Below, one piece after another: positions 10,501 through 19,120 of a DNA stretch of 64,000 nucleotides. Under the pieces are notes generated by a model, which did not search any database, was not told where the DNA came from, and worked only from the letters and a program-made list of their open reading frames with translations. Origin of the DNA: JBAXXL01 sp037127915 (GTDB taxonomy: Bacteria; Bacteroidota; Ignavibacteria; Kapaibacteriales; UBA2268); assembly GCA_037127915.1 (NCBI GenBank), contig JBAXXL010000012.1, forward strand, positions 1 through 64,000, read 5' to 3'. The stretch's first letter is position 1, and each line of letters opens with the position of its first letter. Position numbers and translations under genes: made by a program.

Positions 10501-11708
10501 TAACTGATATTGTATCTGTGATTTCAAAAGACCATATTTTCCTTGAGGTTAACAAAGCCGGTTGTGATTCTATGGGCTTATCACATGACGAAATTGTCGG
10601 AAAAAGATGTTACGAACTTGTACATGGAATACACAACCCAATCTTAGGCTGTCCTTGTTCCTTATCTTTAAAAACCAAGAAAATGGAATCGAATGATATA
10701 TTTGATAATGGACGCTATTACCATCTGGTAACATGGCCAATCTTAGATGAGAATGGTGATGTAAAGGCTTTCTCACATTCTGTAAGCGATATCACAGAAA
10801 GAAAATTAGCGGAACAAGAAATTGTTAAAGCGAAAATCAAAGCCGAAGAATCAGATAAGCTAAAATCAAGTTTTTTAGCTAATATGAGCCACGAATTGCG
10901 TACCCCTATGAACGGGATACTAGGATTTTCCGGTTTAATAAGTGATGCTACCGATTTGGAAACAAGCAAGCGAATGGGACAGATTATTCTTTCAAGTGGA
11001 AAAAGATTAATGGAAACTTTGAATTTAATTTTAGATTTATCTAGAATTGAATCAGGAGAATTGAAGTTGGATTATTCAACTATAGATTTGATTGAACAAA
11101 TTAATAAAACAATTGCTGTTTTTAGCGTTAATGCTATAAATAAGAAAATTTATCTAAAACTCATAAGTACATATAAAGAATTTCCTATTAAATCATCATT
11201 GAATGCAATTGACAGTATTTTAAACAATCTAATTAACAATGCCATTAAATTTACAACTATTGGTGGAATTGATATTGAACTTGATAAACAAATTATAAAT
11301 AATGACGAAATGGCGGTAATTAAAGTCACTGATACCGGTGTTGGAATTCCTGAAGGAGAGTTCGAAAATATATTCAAAGAATTCCGCCAGGCAAGCGAAG
11401 GACTCGGAAGAAGCCACGAAGGTACCGGACTTGGATTAACATTAACTAAGAAATACATTGATTTAGTAGGCGGTGAAATAAAGCTATCAAGTATAATAAA
11501 TGAAGGAACAACTTTTACTGTACTCCTCCCTATTGAATTTACCGGAAGTAAAGAAAAAAGTATTGACAGTAATGAAATATTCCAAGATCCCAATCAAGAA
11601 ACTATTTTCCAAGAAATTATTAGCAAGCATAAGCACAAAATTTTAATTGTTGAAGACGATGCTATATCTGTAATATTAGTGGAAAAATTCTCAAAGATCA
11701 TTATATAA
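7569..11708 (+). CDS. Multi-PAS hybrid histidine kinase, receiver cut by a frameshift
   Basis: 1379 residues as read. Order: membrane helix (11-31), a short extracytoplasmic sensor (35-170), a second helix (about 172-195), seven PAS domains (starting near 209, 331, 462, 587, 720, 845 and 967), HisKA (FLANMSHELRTPM, His1108), HATPase_c (NNLINNAIKFT, DTGVGIP, GTGLGL), and the first strand and helix of a receiver (KILIVEDD). The last PAS has a CPC motif (ILGCPCS), which could hint at redox or metal sensing. The reading frame ends about 20 residues into the receiver. The rest of that domain, in the -1 frame, resumes from an AAAAA run at 11693-11697 and is intact to 11995. The kinase core closely resembles that of the preceding gene, indicating paralogy. 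Confidence 0.85.
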   Translation: MKRLFKSKKIYVLISILSVITLIVSLISTHFLYLASMNTTQNSLIDIVKVEKGFIDALSENSFSQNTIIQLLKAKTKIVNLGHSGEFVIGHLNKKGQIQIIYSKTSHYYSSKIISLNSKLAEPMELALTTKSSGALKGIDYQGKKVLAAYEYIDALDWGIVAKIDLSEFNAPFVRAILIGILIAFVLIILGSYLFIRITNPIFYSVIESEANLKSIFENSADGNLIFNLKGDVIEANSSICNILNYTHDEICKLTWFDLNAPNHRENIDQRFEEIKQKNVIIYETEYLRKSKALIPLECHAKIIYYNNQNVILNTIRDVSDRKRVEAALKTSERSLSNLISNLPGFIYRCANDKEWTMEFLSSGISKLTGYDNDEFLGNNKLSFASIIHNEDKKMVDNVVQNALVTKEPFELEYRIFTRNNEVKHVWERGRGVYSTDGKLLYLEGFITDVTERKLAVEAMLESEHRYYSLFDSMEEGVVLHELVYDDNNKPIDYIIRDSNKAFERHTGLNILTGINKNATEFYGVSDAPYLDIYAEVADTGISQQFETYYPPLSKHFNISVFSPKKGFFATVFSDISHRKESEAMLFVEKERLSVTLKSIGDAVITTDTESKITFMNPIAENLTGWILDDAVGKPLSEVFNIVNQQTREKSICPVERVLEFGLIVGLANHTALISKDGSEYIIADSASPIKDKDGIIFGVVLVFHDDTEKHKAENELRESEERFRLIDNSSLDLIYSYDLESRFNHANKRFCLAMGLTKEQIIGKTHEELGFPADQCKEWSELHKQVYETNSNVSQETSTLMPDSHLHYYTVNLNPLHNENGEIIGISGSTRDITVQKLAEAKIREFNNMFEAFIENSPIYIFFKDSEIRPIYLSRNFENMIGKPLKDILGKNMFELFPTELALNMVEDDKRILNEGKLIEVEEELNGRYYHTIKFPIIFNDVPTMLAGFTVDITENRLAEEKLKFSADKWLTTFDSITDIVSVISKDHIFLEVNKAGCDSMGLSHDEIVGKRCYELVHGIHNPILGCPCSLSLKTKKMESNDIFDNGRYYHLVTWPILDENGDVKAFSHSVSDITERKLAEQEIVKAKIKAEESDKLKSSFLANMSHELRTPMNGILGFSGLISDATDLETSKRMGQIILSSGKRLMETLNLILDLSRIESGELKLDYSTIDLIEQINKTIAVFSVNAINKKIYLKLISTYKEFPIKSSLNAIDSILNNLINNAIKFTTIGGIDIELDKQIINNDEMAVIKVTDTGVGIPEGEFENIFKEFRQASEGLGRSHEGTGLGLTLTKKYIDLVGGEIKLSSIINEGTTFTVLLPIEFTGSKEKSIDSNEIFQDPNQETIFQEIISKHKHKILIVEDDAISVILVEKFSKIII

Positions 11709-11776
11709 TTGATGTTGTAAATAACGCATTTGATGGAATTAATAAAGCGATATATAATAATTATTCACTTATTCTT

Positions 11777-11995
11777 ATGGATATCAACTTAGGAAAAAGC
11801 CAAAATGGATTATATGCAACCGGTGAAATACGGAAATTACATAATTATTCAACAACACCAATAATCGCAATGACAGCTTATGCAATGAAGGGCGATAAAG
11901 AAGAATTTGTAACTGCCGGATGTACTGATTATATATCAAAACCATTTGATAAATATCAACTTTTAAATATGTTAAATAGACATCTAAATAAATAA
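11777..11995 (+). pseudogene. Displaced receiver-domain remainder of the preceding kinase
   Basis: The frame holds the phospho-Asp strand (MDINLGKS), the switch Thr (AMTAYAM) and the KPF Lys of a receiver domain, but no alpha1/beta2 region. Reading the -1 frame from the A-run at 11693 gives a continuous receiver joined to KILIVEDD of the upstream kinase, aligning end to end with the receiver of the kinase at 3092. The simplest reading is loss of one A from a six-A run, or a sequencing or assembly error. Recoding (slip of AAA) would also restore the protein. I doubt that the ATG at 11777 is used. Confidence 0.75.
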
Positions 11996-14070
11996 TGAAA
12001 ACACATAATAAAATAACGATATTACTAATTTGTGTAGTTACAGCAATGAGTTTAATTCTCATGGGTTATGAGTACATACGTAGTCAAGAAATTCAATTTT
12101 ATATGAATTCTAAGAAAATCAGTGATGAAACTATAATTAAAAAAGTTTTGAAATTCAAATCCGAAAGTTTTTCTAAACCTACACAAGATAATGCCGCATG
12201 GGACGGTATAGTGGAATTTACTAAAAAAAGTGATACAGCATGGGCTAAAGAAAACATAGAGCCAATAATAATTACTTGCGATATGAGTTTTTTAGGGGTT
12301 TTTGACACAAAAGGGAAAAGGATTTATTCTGTTTCCGATTCAAATTCCTTGAGGTTTAATATAAATTCAGCACTCATTCTTGATTGGTTTAAAAACAATA
12401 AAATAATACATGATTTTTTAGTTTTAGATGGTGTATTATATGAGATATTTGGTGCTAAAATTGTCCCTTCTTATGATGTCTATTATAACAGTCCAGCTCA
12501 AGGATATTTGATTTCTGCAAAACAATGGAACAAAGTCCACTTAAAAGATATTGAAGAAGCTACTGATTTCAAATTGGAGTTACTGAAATCTAAACCGAAG
12601 AATACTGAAACTGAGCAAAATGAGATTATTATTTATATTCCTTTAAAAGACAACCAAGGTAATAACTTGGACTATTTGAAATTTCATAAAACCTACCAAA
12701 ATTTCGACAAATTTCAATCATTACGTTTTATAGCCATATTAGGTTTTACATTAATGCTGATTATTTTTGGGATTTTTGTATATTTCACAAGTAAGTGGAT
12801 AGCAAAACCTCTCAAGCAAATTACTTCATATTTATCTGATGAAAAAGTTGATTACATTCATGACTTACTAAAAGGTAAAGGTAGTTTTTCCGAAATAGCG
12901 AAATTGTTGACACTTTATACGGAACAAAGAAATGCCTATTTAAATGAAATAATAGAAAGAAAACTGGCCGAAAAAGCTATTATTAAGCAAAAAATGCTCT
13001 TTGAGCAATTATTCAAAAATGCACCAATTGGAATTATAATGCTCGACGAAAATGAATGTGTTTTAGAAATTAATCCAGAATTTACTAAGATATTTAACTT
13101 TAGAATTGAAGATATCCATGGTAAAGATTTGAATAACTTTTTGGTACCACGGCACTTGGTAGACGAATCCCACAGATTATCAAAGCAAACAATAATTGGA
13201 GAAAATGCCGCTCAAGAAACCGTTAGAAGACGTAAAGATGGTTCACTTGTCGCAGTAAGCGTTTATGGAATGCCAATTGTTGTTGATTCTGAAATAATAG
13301 GCATTTATGGTATGTATATTGACATAACAGAACGTCAAAAAGCAGCTTTACAACTCGAAACTTATTCACAAAAATTGAAGGAACTAAATATTACTAAAGA
13401 TAAATTTTTCTCAATCATTGCCCATGATTTAAAAAGTCCATTCAATAGCATAACCGGTTTTTCAGAATTATTACTGGAAAATTATTCCAGTATGGAAATT
13501 GATGAAATAAGAACCAGTTTGAAATTCATCCAAAGTTCCTCGAAACATGCTTATACGTTATTAGAAAATCTTCTAGTTTGGGCTAGGTCTCAAACTCAAG
13601 CCATCGAATTTATACCTGTAGTATTTAATTTAAAAGACGGTATTTATGATACACTATTAATGGCTCAAAGTATTTCCGTCAAAAAAAGAATAGAACTAAT
13701 ATTCGAGATTGATGATAGTATCTCAATATTAGCCGATATTAATATGATAAATACCATTATTAGAAATTTACTTTCAAACGCTATAAAATTTACTCCCCAA
13801 AAAGGCAAAGTAAGTATAACAATTAATCAGAATTCAGATTCCTGGTTATTTACCATAAGCGATACCGGTGTGGGAATTGATGCTAAAAACATTGACAAAT
13901 TGTTTAAAATTGAGAGTAAATTTAGTACATTCGGCACTGAAAACGAAACAGGAACGGGATTGGGATTAATTCTCTGCAAGGAATTTGTAGAAAAGCATGG
14001 AGGTAACATAGAGGTCAAAAGCTCCGTTAATCAAGGAACAGAATTCACTTTTTCGATCCCTAAATCTTAG
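11995..14070 (+). CDS. CHASE4-PAS sensor histidine kinase
   Basis: 691 residues. Membrane helix (about 7-27), extracytoplasmic CHASE4 domain (about 30-235; contains DNAAWDGIVEF and ITCDMSFLG), second helix (242-265), a HAMP-like linker, one PAS domain (about 331-445), HisKA of the FFSIIAHDLKSPF type (His477) and HATPase_c (LLSNAIKFT, DTGVGID, GTGLGL). CHASE4 domains sense small extracellular molecules; the ligand is unknown. Its ATG overlaps the stop of the previous frame by one base (TAATG), which implies translational coupling and argues that the broken receiver upstream is still translated to its end. No receiver domain is present. Confidence 0.9.
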   Translation: MKTHNKITILLICVVTAMSLILMGYEYIRSQEIQFYMNSKKISDETIIKKVLKFKSESFSKPTQDNAAWDGIVEFTKKSDTAWAKENIEPIIITCDMSFLGVFDTKGKRIYSVSDSNSLRFNINSALILDWFKNNKIIHDFLVLDGVLYEIFGAKIVPSYDVYYNSPAQGYLISAKQWNKVHLKDIEEATDFKLELLKSKPKNTETEQNEIIIYIPLKDNQGNNLDYLKFHKTYQNFDKFQSLRFIAILGFTLMLIIFGIFVYFTSKWIAKPLKQITSYLSDEKVDYIHDLLKGKGSFSEIAKLLTLYTEQRNAYLNEIIERKLAEKAIIKQKMLFEQLFKNAPIGIIMLDENECVLEINPEFTKIFNFRIEDIHGKDLNNFLVPRHLVDESHRLSKQTIIGENAAQETVRRRKDGSLVAVSVYGMPIVVDSEIIGIYGMYIDITERQKAALQLETYSQKLKELNITKDKFFSIIAHDLKSPFNSITGFSELLLENYSSMEIDEIRTSLKFIQSSSKHAYTLLENLLVWARSQTQAIEFIPVVFNLKDGIYDTLLMAQSISVKKRIELIFEIDDSISILADINMINTIIRNLLSNAIKFTPQKGKVSITINQNSDSWLFTISDTGVGIDAKNIDKLFKIESKFSTFGTENETGTGLGLILCKEFVEKHGGNIEVKSSVNQGTEFTFSIPKS

Positions 14071-14138
14071 GTGACTTTGCGTTTTTTACAGAATAATCAT
14101 TATTTTTAAACATTGTTAAATTGGAAATCTAAATATAA

Positions 14139-16214
14139 ATGAAAACTCACAATAAAATTATTGCTTTACAAATATCTGTCATTTTGATAATCATCTCTTA
14201 TTTATTAGGTTATCAAAACGTTCGACAGCAAGAAGTTAAACTATATTTGTTATCGAAGTATGCAAGCGATCAGAATATCATTAATAAGGTACTCGAATTT
14301 AAAACTGAAAGTTTTATTAAACCTACCCTTGATAATGCGGCTTGGGATGGTATGTTGGAATTTACCCAAAACAAAGATACCGCTTGGGCTAAGGAAAATT
14401 TTGATGGTGTTGCTATTACTTGTGATATGAGTTTTTTAGGTGCTTTTGATACAACAGGTAAAGTAATTTATTCGGTTTCCGACAAAGATTGTTCAGAATT
14501 CTCATTAAATTCTAATATCGTTATGTCGTTATTTGAAAACCATAAAACTATACATACTTTTATAGTTTTTAAAGGCGATTTATTCGAAATATTCGGAGCA
14601 AAGATTGTTCATTCTTATGATATTTACTATAAAACACCCGCTCATGGATATTTAATTTCAGCAAAACAGTGGAACAAGGATTTTACCGCTCAAATAGAAT
14701 TAGCTACAGGATTTAGTTTAAAAATCGATACGAAAAGTAAAGATAGTATTAATCATCCTAGTAATGTAATCCCACATCCAGTGAAAAACCACAATGGTCA
14801 AATAATCACAATGTTGGATTTTAAGAAAAAAAGTGAATTTAGAGATGAATCAAAATTTCTGGATTCTATTACAATTATTGGATTCATCGTATTACTAGTA
14901 TCCTTTACTCTATTTCTCTACTTATCAAACCTTTGGATAGCAAAACCTATAAAGTCTTTAACTTCAAGTTTAGAAGATGGTGAAATTAACCAAATTGAAG
15001 ATTTACTGAAAAGCAACAGTGGTTTCGGTGACATTGCTCGATTAATAAAACAATTCTATGAACAAAAAAATGACTTATTAAATGAAATAACAATACGAAC
15101 CGATGCAGAAGAAAAATTAAGAGCATTATTTGAGGCTGTTCCCGACCATAAATTTATCATTGATAAATATGGTATTGTTTATGATTATAATTTATACAAC
15201 AATGACGCCATAATTACTGACAACAAACAAGTTGCAGTCAGTAATTTATTTGATACGCTACCAAAATCTGTAGTCAATAAAATCAAAACTAGTATCGATA
15301 TAATTCTCAATGGAACTGATGTTCAGCCATTGGAATATTATCTAAACAACAACGATGTGGAGCATACTTATGAAGCACGGTTTATTCCGTTAGCCGGAGA
15401 AAAGATTTTGTTCTTAGTCCGTGATATCACCGACCGAAAAATAGCCGAAAATGAATTAATTCTAGCAAAGGAAAAAGCTCAGGAATCTGATAGATTAAAA
15501 ACTGCTTTTCTGGCTAATATGTCACATGAAATTCGTACACCGATGAATGCAATTTTAGGGTTTTCGAAATTACTTGAAGAAGATTTAACAAAAGAAGAAC
15601 AACAAGAATATATTGATATTATCAGATTGAAAGGCAATGATTTAATGAGTATTATCGACGATGTTATTGATATTTCAAAAATTTCGTGTGGTCAACTGGC
15701 TCCTGTTAATAGTTGGTTTAATTTCAATTATCTAATTGAAGAGCTTTATAAATTCTATGAACACGAAAAAGTATTGAAAGAAAAAAATAGTATCACTTTC
15801 AAAACATCTACTCCATTACCATCCGATCTAAGTATTCTAAATACCGATTATATAAGGTTAAAACAAGTATTTACAAATTTGATTGGTAATGCTTTGAAAT
15901 TCACAACAACAGGTGAAATTTCATTTGGATATGAATATCATACAAGCTATTTAAGCTTCTTTGTTTCTGATACTGGTAAAGGTATAGCACAAGATAAAAT
16001 TTCTATAATTTTTGAAAGATTCCGCCAAGAAGAAGAAAACTACACGCGAAAATTCGGTGGTACAGGCTTGGGTTTAACTATATCAAAAGGATTAGTTGAA
16101 CTACTTGGTGGCGAAATCTTCGTTGAAAGCGAAGAGGGTAAGGGTAGTAAATTTATTTTTACAATACCTTATCAACAAATCAATGCATCGGACATAATGA
16201 CAGATTTTCAATAA
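14139..16214 (+). CDS. CHASE4-PAS sensor histidine kinase, paralogue with a different kinase core
   Basis: 691 residues, the same length as its upstream neighbour, and it also begins MKTHNKI. The CHASE4 sensor (about 30-235; DNAAWDGMLEF, ITCDMSFLG, GYLISAKQWNK) is clearly duplicated from the neighbour. The second helix lies at about 243-263 and one weak PAS at about 325-435. The kinase part differs: HisKA of the FLANMSHEIRTPM type (His463) and HATPase_c with RQEEENYTR and GTGLGL, much closer to the kinase at 22098. The sensor and transmitter therefore have separate histories. No receiver domain is attached. Confidence 0.9.
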   Translation: MKTHNKIIALQISVILIIISYLLGYQNVRQQEVKLYLLSKYASDQNIINKVLEFKTESFIKPTLDNAAWDGMLEFTQNKDTAWAKENFDGVAITCDMSFLGAFDTTGKVIYSVSDKDCSEFSLNSNIVMSLFENHKTIHTFIVFKGDLFEIFGAKIVHSYDIYYKTPAHGYLISAKQWNKDFTAQIELATGFSLKIDTKSKDSINHPSNVIPHPVKNHNGQIITMLDFKKKSEFRDESKFLDSITIIGFIVLLVSFTLFLYLSNLWIAKPIKSLTSSLEDGEINQIEDLLKSNSGFGDIARLIKQFYEQKNDLLNEITIRTDAEEKLRALFEAVPDHKFIIDKYGIVYDYNLYNNDAIITDNKQVAVSNLFDTLPKSVVNKIKTSIDIILNGTDVQPLEYYLNNNDVEHTYEARFIPLAGEKILFLVRDITDRKIAENELILAKEKAQESDRLKTAFLANMSHEIRTPMNAILGFSKLLEEDLTKEEQQEYIDIIRLKGNDLMSIIDDVIDISKISCGQLAPVNSWFNFNYLIEELYKFYEHEKVLKEKNSITFKTSTPLPSDLSILNTDYIRLKQVFTNLIGNALKFTTTGEISFGYEYHTSYLSFFVSDTGKGIAQDKISIIFERFRQEEENYTRKFGGTGLGLTISKGLVELLGGEIFVESEEGKGSKFIFTIPYQQINASDIMTDFQ

Positions 16215-16246
16215 ACTGTGAAAAATTAACTAACAGAGATAATATT

Positions 16247-18115
16247 ATGAATGAATCGATAGTTGTAGGCCTCTTGCAAAACATAGCCATTTTGCTATCT
16301 TTTGCATTATTATATGATTATATCTGGGTGAAGGAAAAAACCAAACAAACAATTTGGAATAAAGTAATAACTGGATTGATTATCGGCGGTGTGGGTCTTT
16401 TACTCATGCTAACTCCATGGACTTTAGCCCCGGGTTTAGTTTTCGACTCAAGATCTATAATGTTAGCAATATCCGGTTTGTTCTTCGGTCCAATTCCAAC
16501 TATTATAGCAATGTTAGTTACAGCTTCTTACCGAGTATTTCTTGGTGGAGGTGGTATGCTAATGGGTATAACTGTTATAGCTGTTTCAGGCACAACCGGT
16601 ATTCTTTGGAATGTTTTCCGCCGCAAATCGAGAAGAAGTATTAGATTAATAGATTTATATCTGCTTGGAATCACTGTTCATTTGCTTATGTTGGCTTGTG
16701 TTATATTTCTTCCTGCAAAACTACAATTAACCACACTCGAAGATATTTTACCTACTGTATTAATTATTTATCCACTTGGTACAATTTTGCTTGGCTATCT
16801 GATGGTCAACCGAATTCACCACTGGGACACAAAAAAAGCATTAAGGAATAGCGAAGAACGTTTCAAAATGCTATTTGATAAAGCACCTATTGGCTACCAA
16901 TCATTAGACGAAAACGGGCATTTTATCGAAGTTAATCAAACTTGGCTCGATTTATTAGGCTATTCCCGAGAAGAAGTGCTAGGAAAGTGGTTTGGTGATT
17001 TTTTAGCTCCAAAATTTGTCGAACCTTTTAGAAAAAGATTCCCATTATTTAAAGAATTAGGTAAAATCCACTCAGAATTTGAGATGATGAAAAAAGACGG
17101 AACTATTATAGTTTCCTCTTTTGAAGGACTAATCGGATATACTTCAACTAACAAATTTAAACAAACTCATTGTGTATTGACGGATATTACTGAAAGAAGA
17201 AAAGCTGCTAATGCCTTAATGGAAAGTGAAGAAAAATATAGGCGTATAACTGAAAATGCTAATGATATAATATTTAGATATGACTTATTACCTTATATGA
17301 GATTAACTTACATTAACAAAGCAGTAGCCAATATTACAGGATACACACCGGTTGAGTGTTTGGCTGACACACAATTAATGTTTTCATTAATTCACCCTGG
17401 CGACAAGCCGATTATGCAACAATACGTGGAGACACTTCAAAGTCCTCAAGAACCATTTATATTAAGATGGCTTGATAAATCCGGCAATTTCCTCTGGATG
17501 GAAACACATTCTGTACCGGTTTACGACAATGATGGCAATATGATTGCCGTAGAGGGCATTACACGAGATGTAACAAGTGAAAAACAATCAAAAGATGCTC
17601 TGAAAGCAAGTGAAGAAAAATACAGGCTTTTACACGAACACGCCGGTGTTGGAATTGGTTACTACTCACCCGAAGGCACGGTGTTATCATTTAATGAATT
17701 AGCCGCATCGAATATGGGTGGAAAACGGGAAGACTTTGTTGGAAAATCCATTTATGATATGTTCTCTATAGAAGAAGCAGATTTTTATATGAACCGGATA
17801 AAATTAGTAATTGATTCCGATGAAATATCTGAATATGAAGATATGTTAACCTTACCAACCGGCAATTTCTGGTTTTTAAGTATATTTAGTCGTGTACAAG
17901 ACATAGATGGCAAAGTAATTGGAGTTCAAATAATCAGCCAAAATATCACCGGGCGCAAAGAAGCCGAGCATAAATTGGAACACAAAATAAATGAATTACA
18001 ACGATTCAATGATTTGACCGTAAACAGAGAACTGAAAATGGTTGATCTAAAAAAAGAAATAAATGACTTGCATCGCCGTTTGGGTGAAAATGAAAAATAT
18101 AATATAGTAAAATGA
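16247..18115 (+). CDS. 5TM-LYT membrane sensor with three PAS domains, no kinase
   Basis: 622 residues. The N-terminal part (about 1-190) has six or so hydrophobic helices with the 5TMR-LYT pattern (DSRSIMLAISGLFFGPIPT, ASYRVFLGG) known from LytS and related sensors. Three PAS domains follow (about 205-320, 325-445 and 450-575), then a coiled coil (580-615, HKINELQRFNDLTVNREL). The sequence stops where a HisKA or GGDEF would normally begin. Its last four bases (ATGA) overlap the start of the CheR gene, so sensor and methyltransferase are translationally coupled and probably work as a pair. The coiled coil resembles the linker that usually precedes transmitters. Confidence 0.88.
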   Translation: MNESIVVGLLQNIAILLSFALLYDYIWVKEKTKQTIWNKVITGLIIGGVGLLLMLTPWTLAPGLVFDSRSIMLAISGLFFGPIPTIIAMLVTASYRVFLGGGGMLMGITVIAVSGTTGILWNVFRRKSRRSIRLIDLYLLGITVHLLMLACVIFLPAKLQLTTLEDILPTVLIIYPLGTILLGYLMVNRIHHWDTKKALRNSEERFKMLFDKAPIGYQSLDENGHFIEVNQTWLDLLGYSREEVLGKWFGDFLAPKFVEPFRKRFPLFKELGKIHSEFEMMKKDGTIIVSSFEGLIGYTSTNKFKQTHCVLTDITERRKAANALMESEEKYRRITENANDIIFRYDLLPYMRLTYINKAVANITGYTPVECLADTQLMFSLIHPGDKPIMQQYVETLQSPQEPFILRWLDKSGNFLWMETHSVPVYDNDGNMIAVEGITRDVTSEKQSKDALKASEEKYRLLHEHAGVGIGYYSPEGTVLSFNELAASNMGGKREDFVGKSIYDMFSIEEADFYMNRIKLVIDSDEISEYEDMLTLPTGNFWFLSIFSRVQDIDGKVIGVQIISQNITGRKEAEHKLEHKINELQRFNDLTVNRELKMVDLKKEINDLHRRLGENEKYNIVK

Positions 18116-18939
18116 AAAATCTAATAGAAAACATTGGCAATCTTTACAGAACCAAGTATGACAAGAATATATCAATTTATGACGATACGTTCCTAAAACA
18201 ATCCTTGCATAGCAGAATGAATTTCTCAAATTGTGATAATTATCTGGATTATTTTAATTTGATAAATTCTTCCGAGTCTGAAAGTGTTGCTTTTCTTAAT
18301 TCGTTAAACAATTCCTATAGTGAGTTTTTTCGGAATCCATTGACTTTCGCTCTTTTGGAACAGCATTTATTGCCTATGATTTTACAGAATAAAAACAATT
18401 ATAAAACAGGTGACCTAAGAATATGGAGCGCCGGTTGTTCTATTGGTCAAGAACCCTACTCTTTAGCAATTCTACTGGAGGACATTTTCCAAGAAAATAG
18501 AGATAATTTATCTTATCGAATATTTGCAACCGACATCTCTACCAATGAATTATCGATAGCTAAAACTGGCATTTATGATTACAATTCAGTAAAGAACATT
18601 AAGTTTTCGCATATTAATAATTATTTTTCTAGGAAAAACGAATCTTATACAATAGCAGATAAAATAAAAAATCATGTTGATTTTTCATATTATAATTTAT
18701 TAGACGCAGAATCTTCTTCACCATCAGCAAGTATTTACGGTGATTTTGATCTCGTTATTTGCTGTAATGTCCTTTTTTACTACAAACCTGAGATTCAGGA
18801 ATTTATAATATCAAAAATTAGACGTTCATTAAAACCTAAAGGTTACTTTATTACTGGTGAAGCAGAAACTGCAATTGTGAAATCATTCAAAGGTTTCAAG
18901 CAGTATGTACCTATAACACCGATATTTGTAAAAACATAG
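18112..18939 (+). CDS. CheR-family protein methyltransferase
   Basis: 275 residues with the CheR order: a short N-terminal helical domain containing SEFFRNP (the CheR TxFFR equivalent), then the SAM-binding fold with WSAGCSIGQEPYSLA, an acidic second strand (FATDIS) and DLVICCNVLFYY. CheR transfers methyl groups from SAM to glutamates of receptors. No chemoreceptor, cheB or cheW is present nearby, and the ATGA overlap with the 5TM-LYT/PAS gene suggests it modifies that sensor or a kinase in this cluster. The N-terminal domain is complete and the length is typical. Confidence 0.9.
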   Translation: MKNLIENIGNLYRTKYDKNISIYDDTFLKQSLHSRMNFSNCDNYLDYFNLINSSESESVAFLNSLNNSYSEFFRNPLTFALLEQHLLPMILQNKNNYKTGDLRIWSAGCSIGQEPYSLAILLEDIFQENRDNLSYRIFATDISTNELSIAKTGIYDYNSVKNIKFSHINNYFSRKNESYTIADKIKNHVDFSYYNLLDAESSSPSASIYGDFDLVICCNVLFYYKPEIQEFIISKIRRSLKPKGYFITGEAETAIVKSFKGFKQYVPITPIFVKT

Positions 18940-19120
18940 AATAACGCAAGATGAACAAAAAATATTAATATTAGTTGCAATTAACAAGAAAGAATAAATT
19001 AACTGTTTTATTTCGTATTTTTGCATAAAGATAGTATTAGTACAAGTGATTACTTTAATAAACTATTAACTTAAATTGAAAAAGATATATTATTGTTAGA
19101 AAATGCTGCGGTGAACATAA

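Noticed and set aside
11150..11593. 147-residue minus-strand frame
   Set aside because: Antisense to the HATPase and receiver region of a kinase; codon pattern follows the plus-strand gene.
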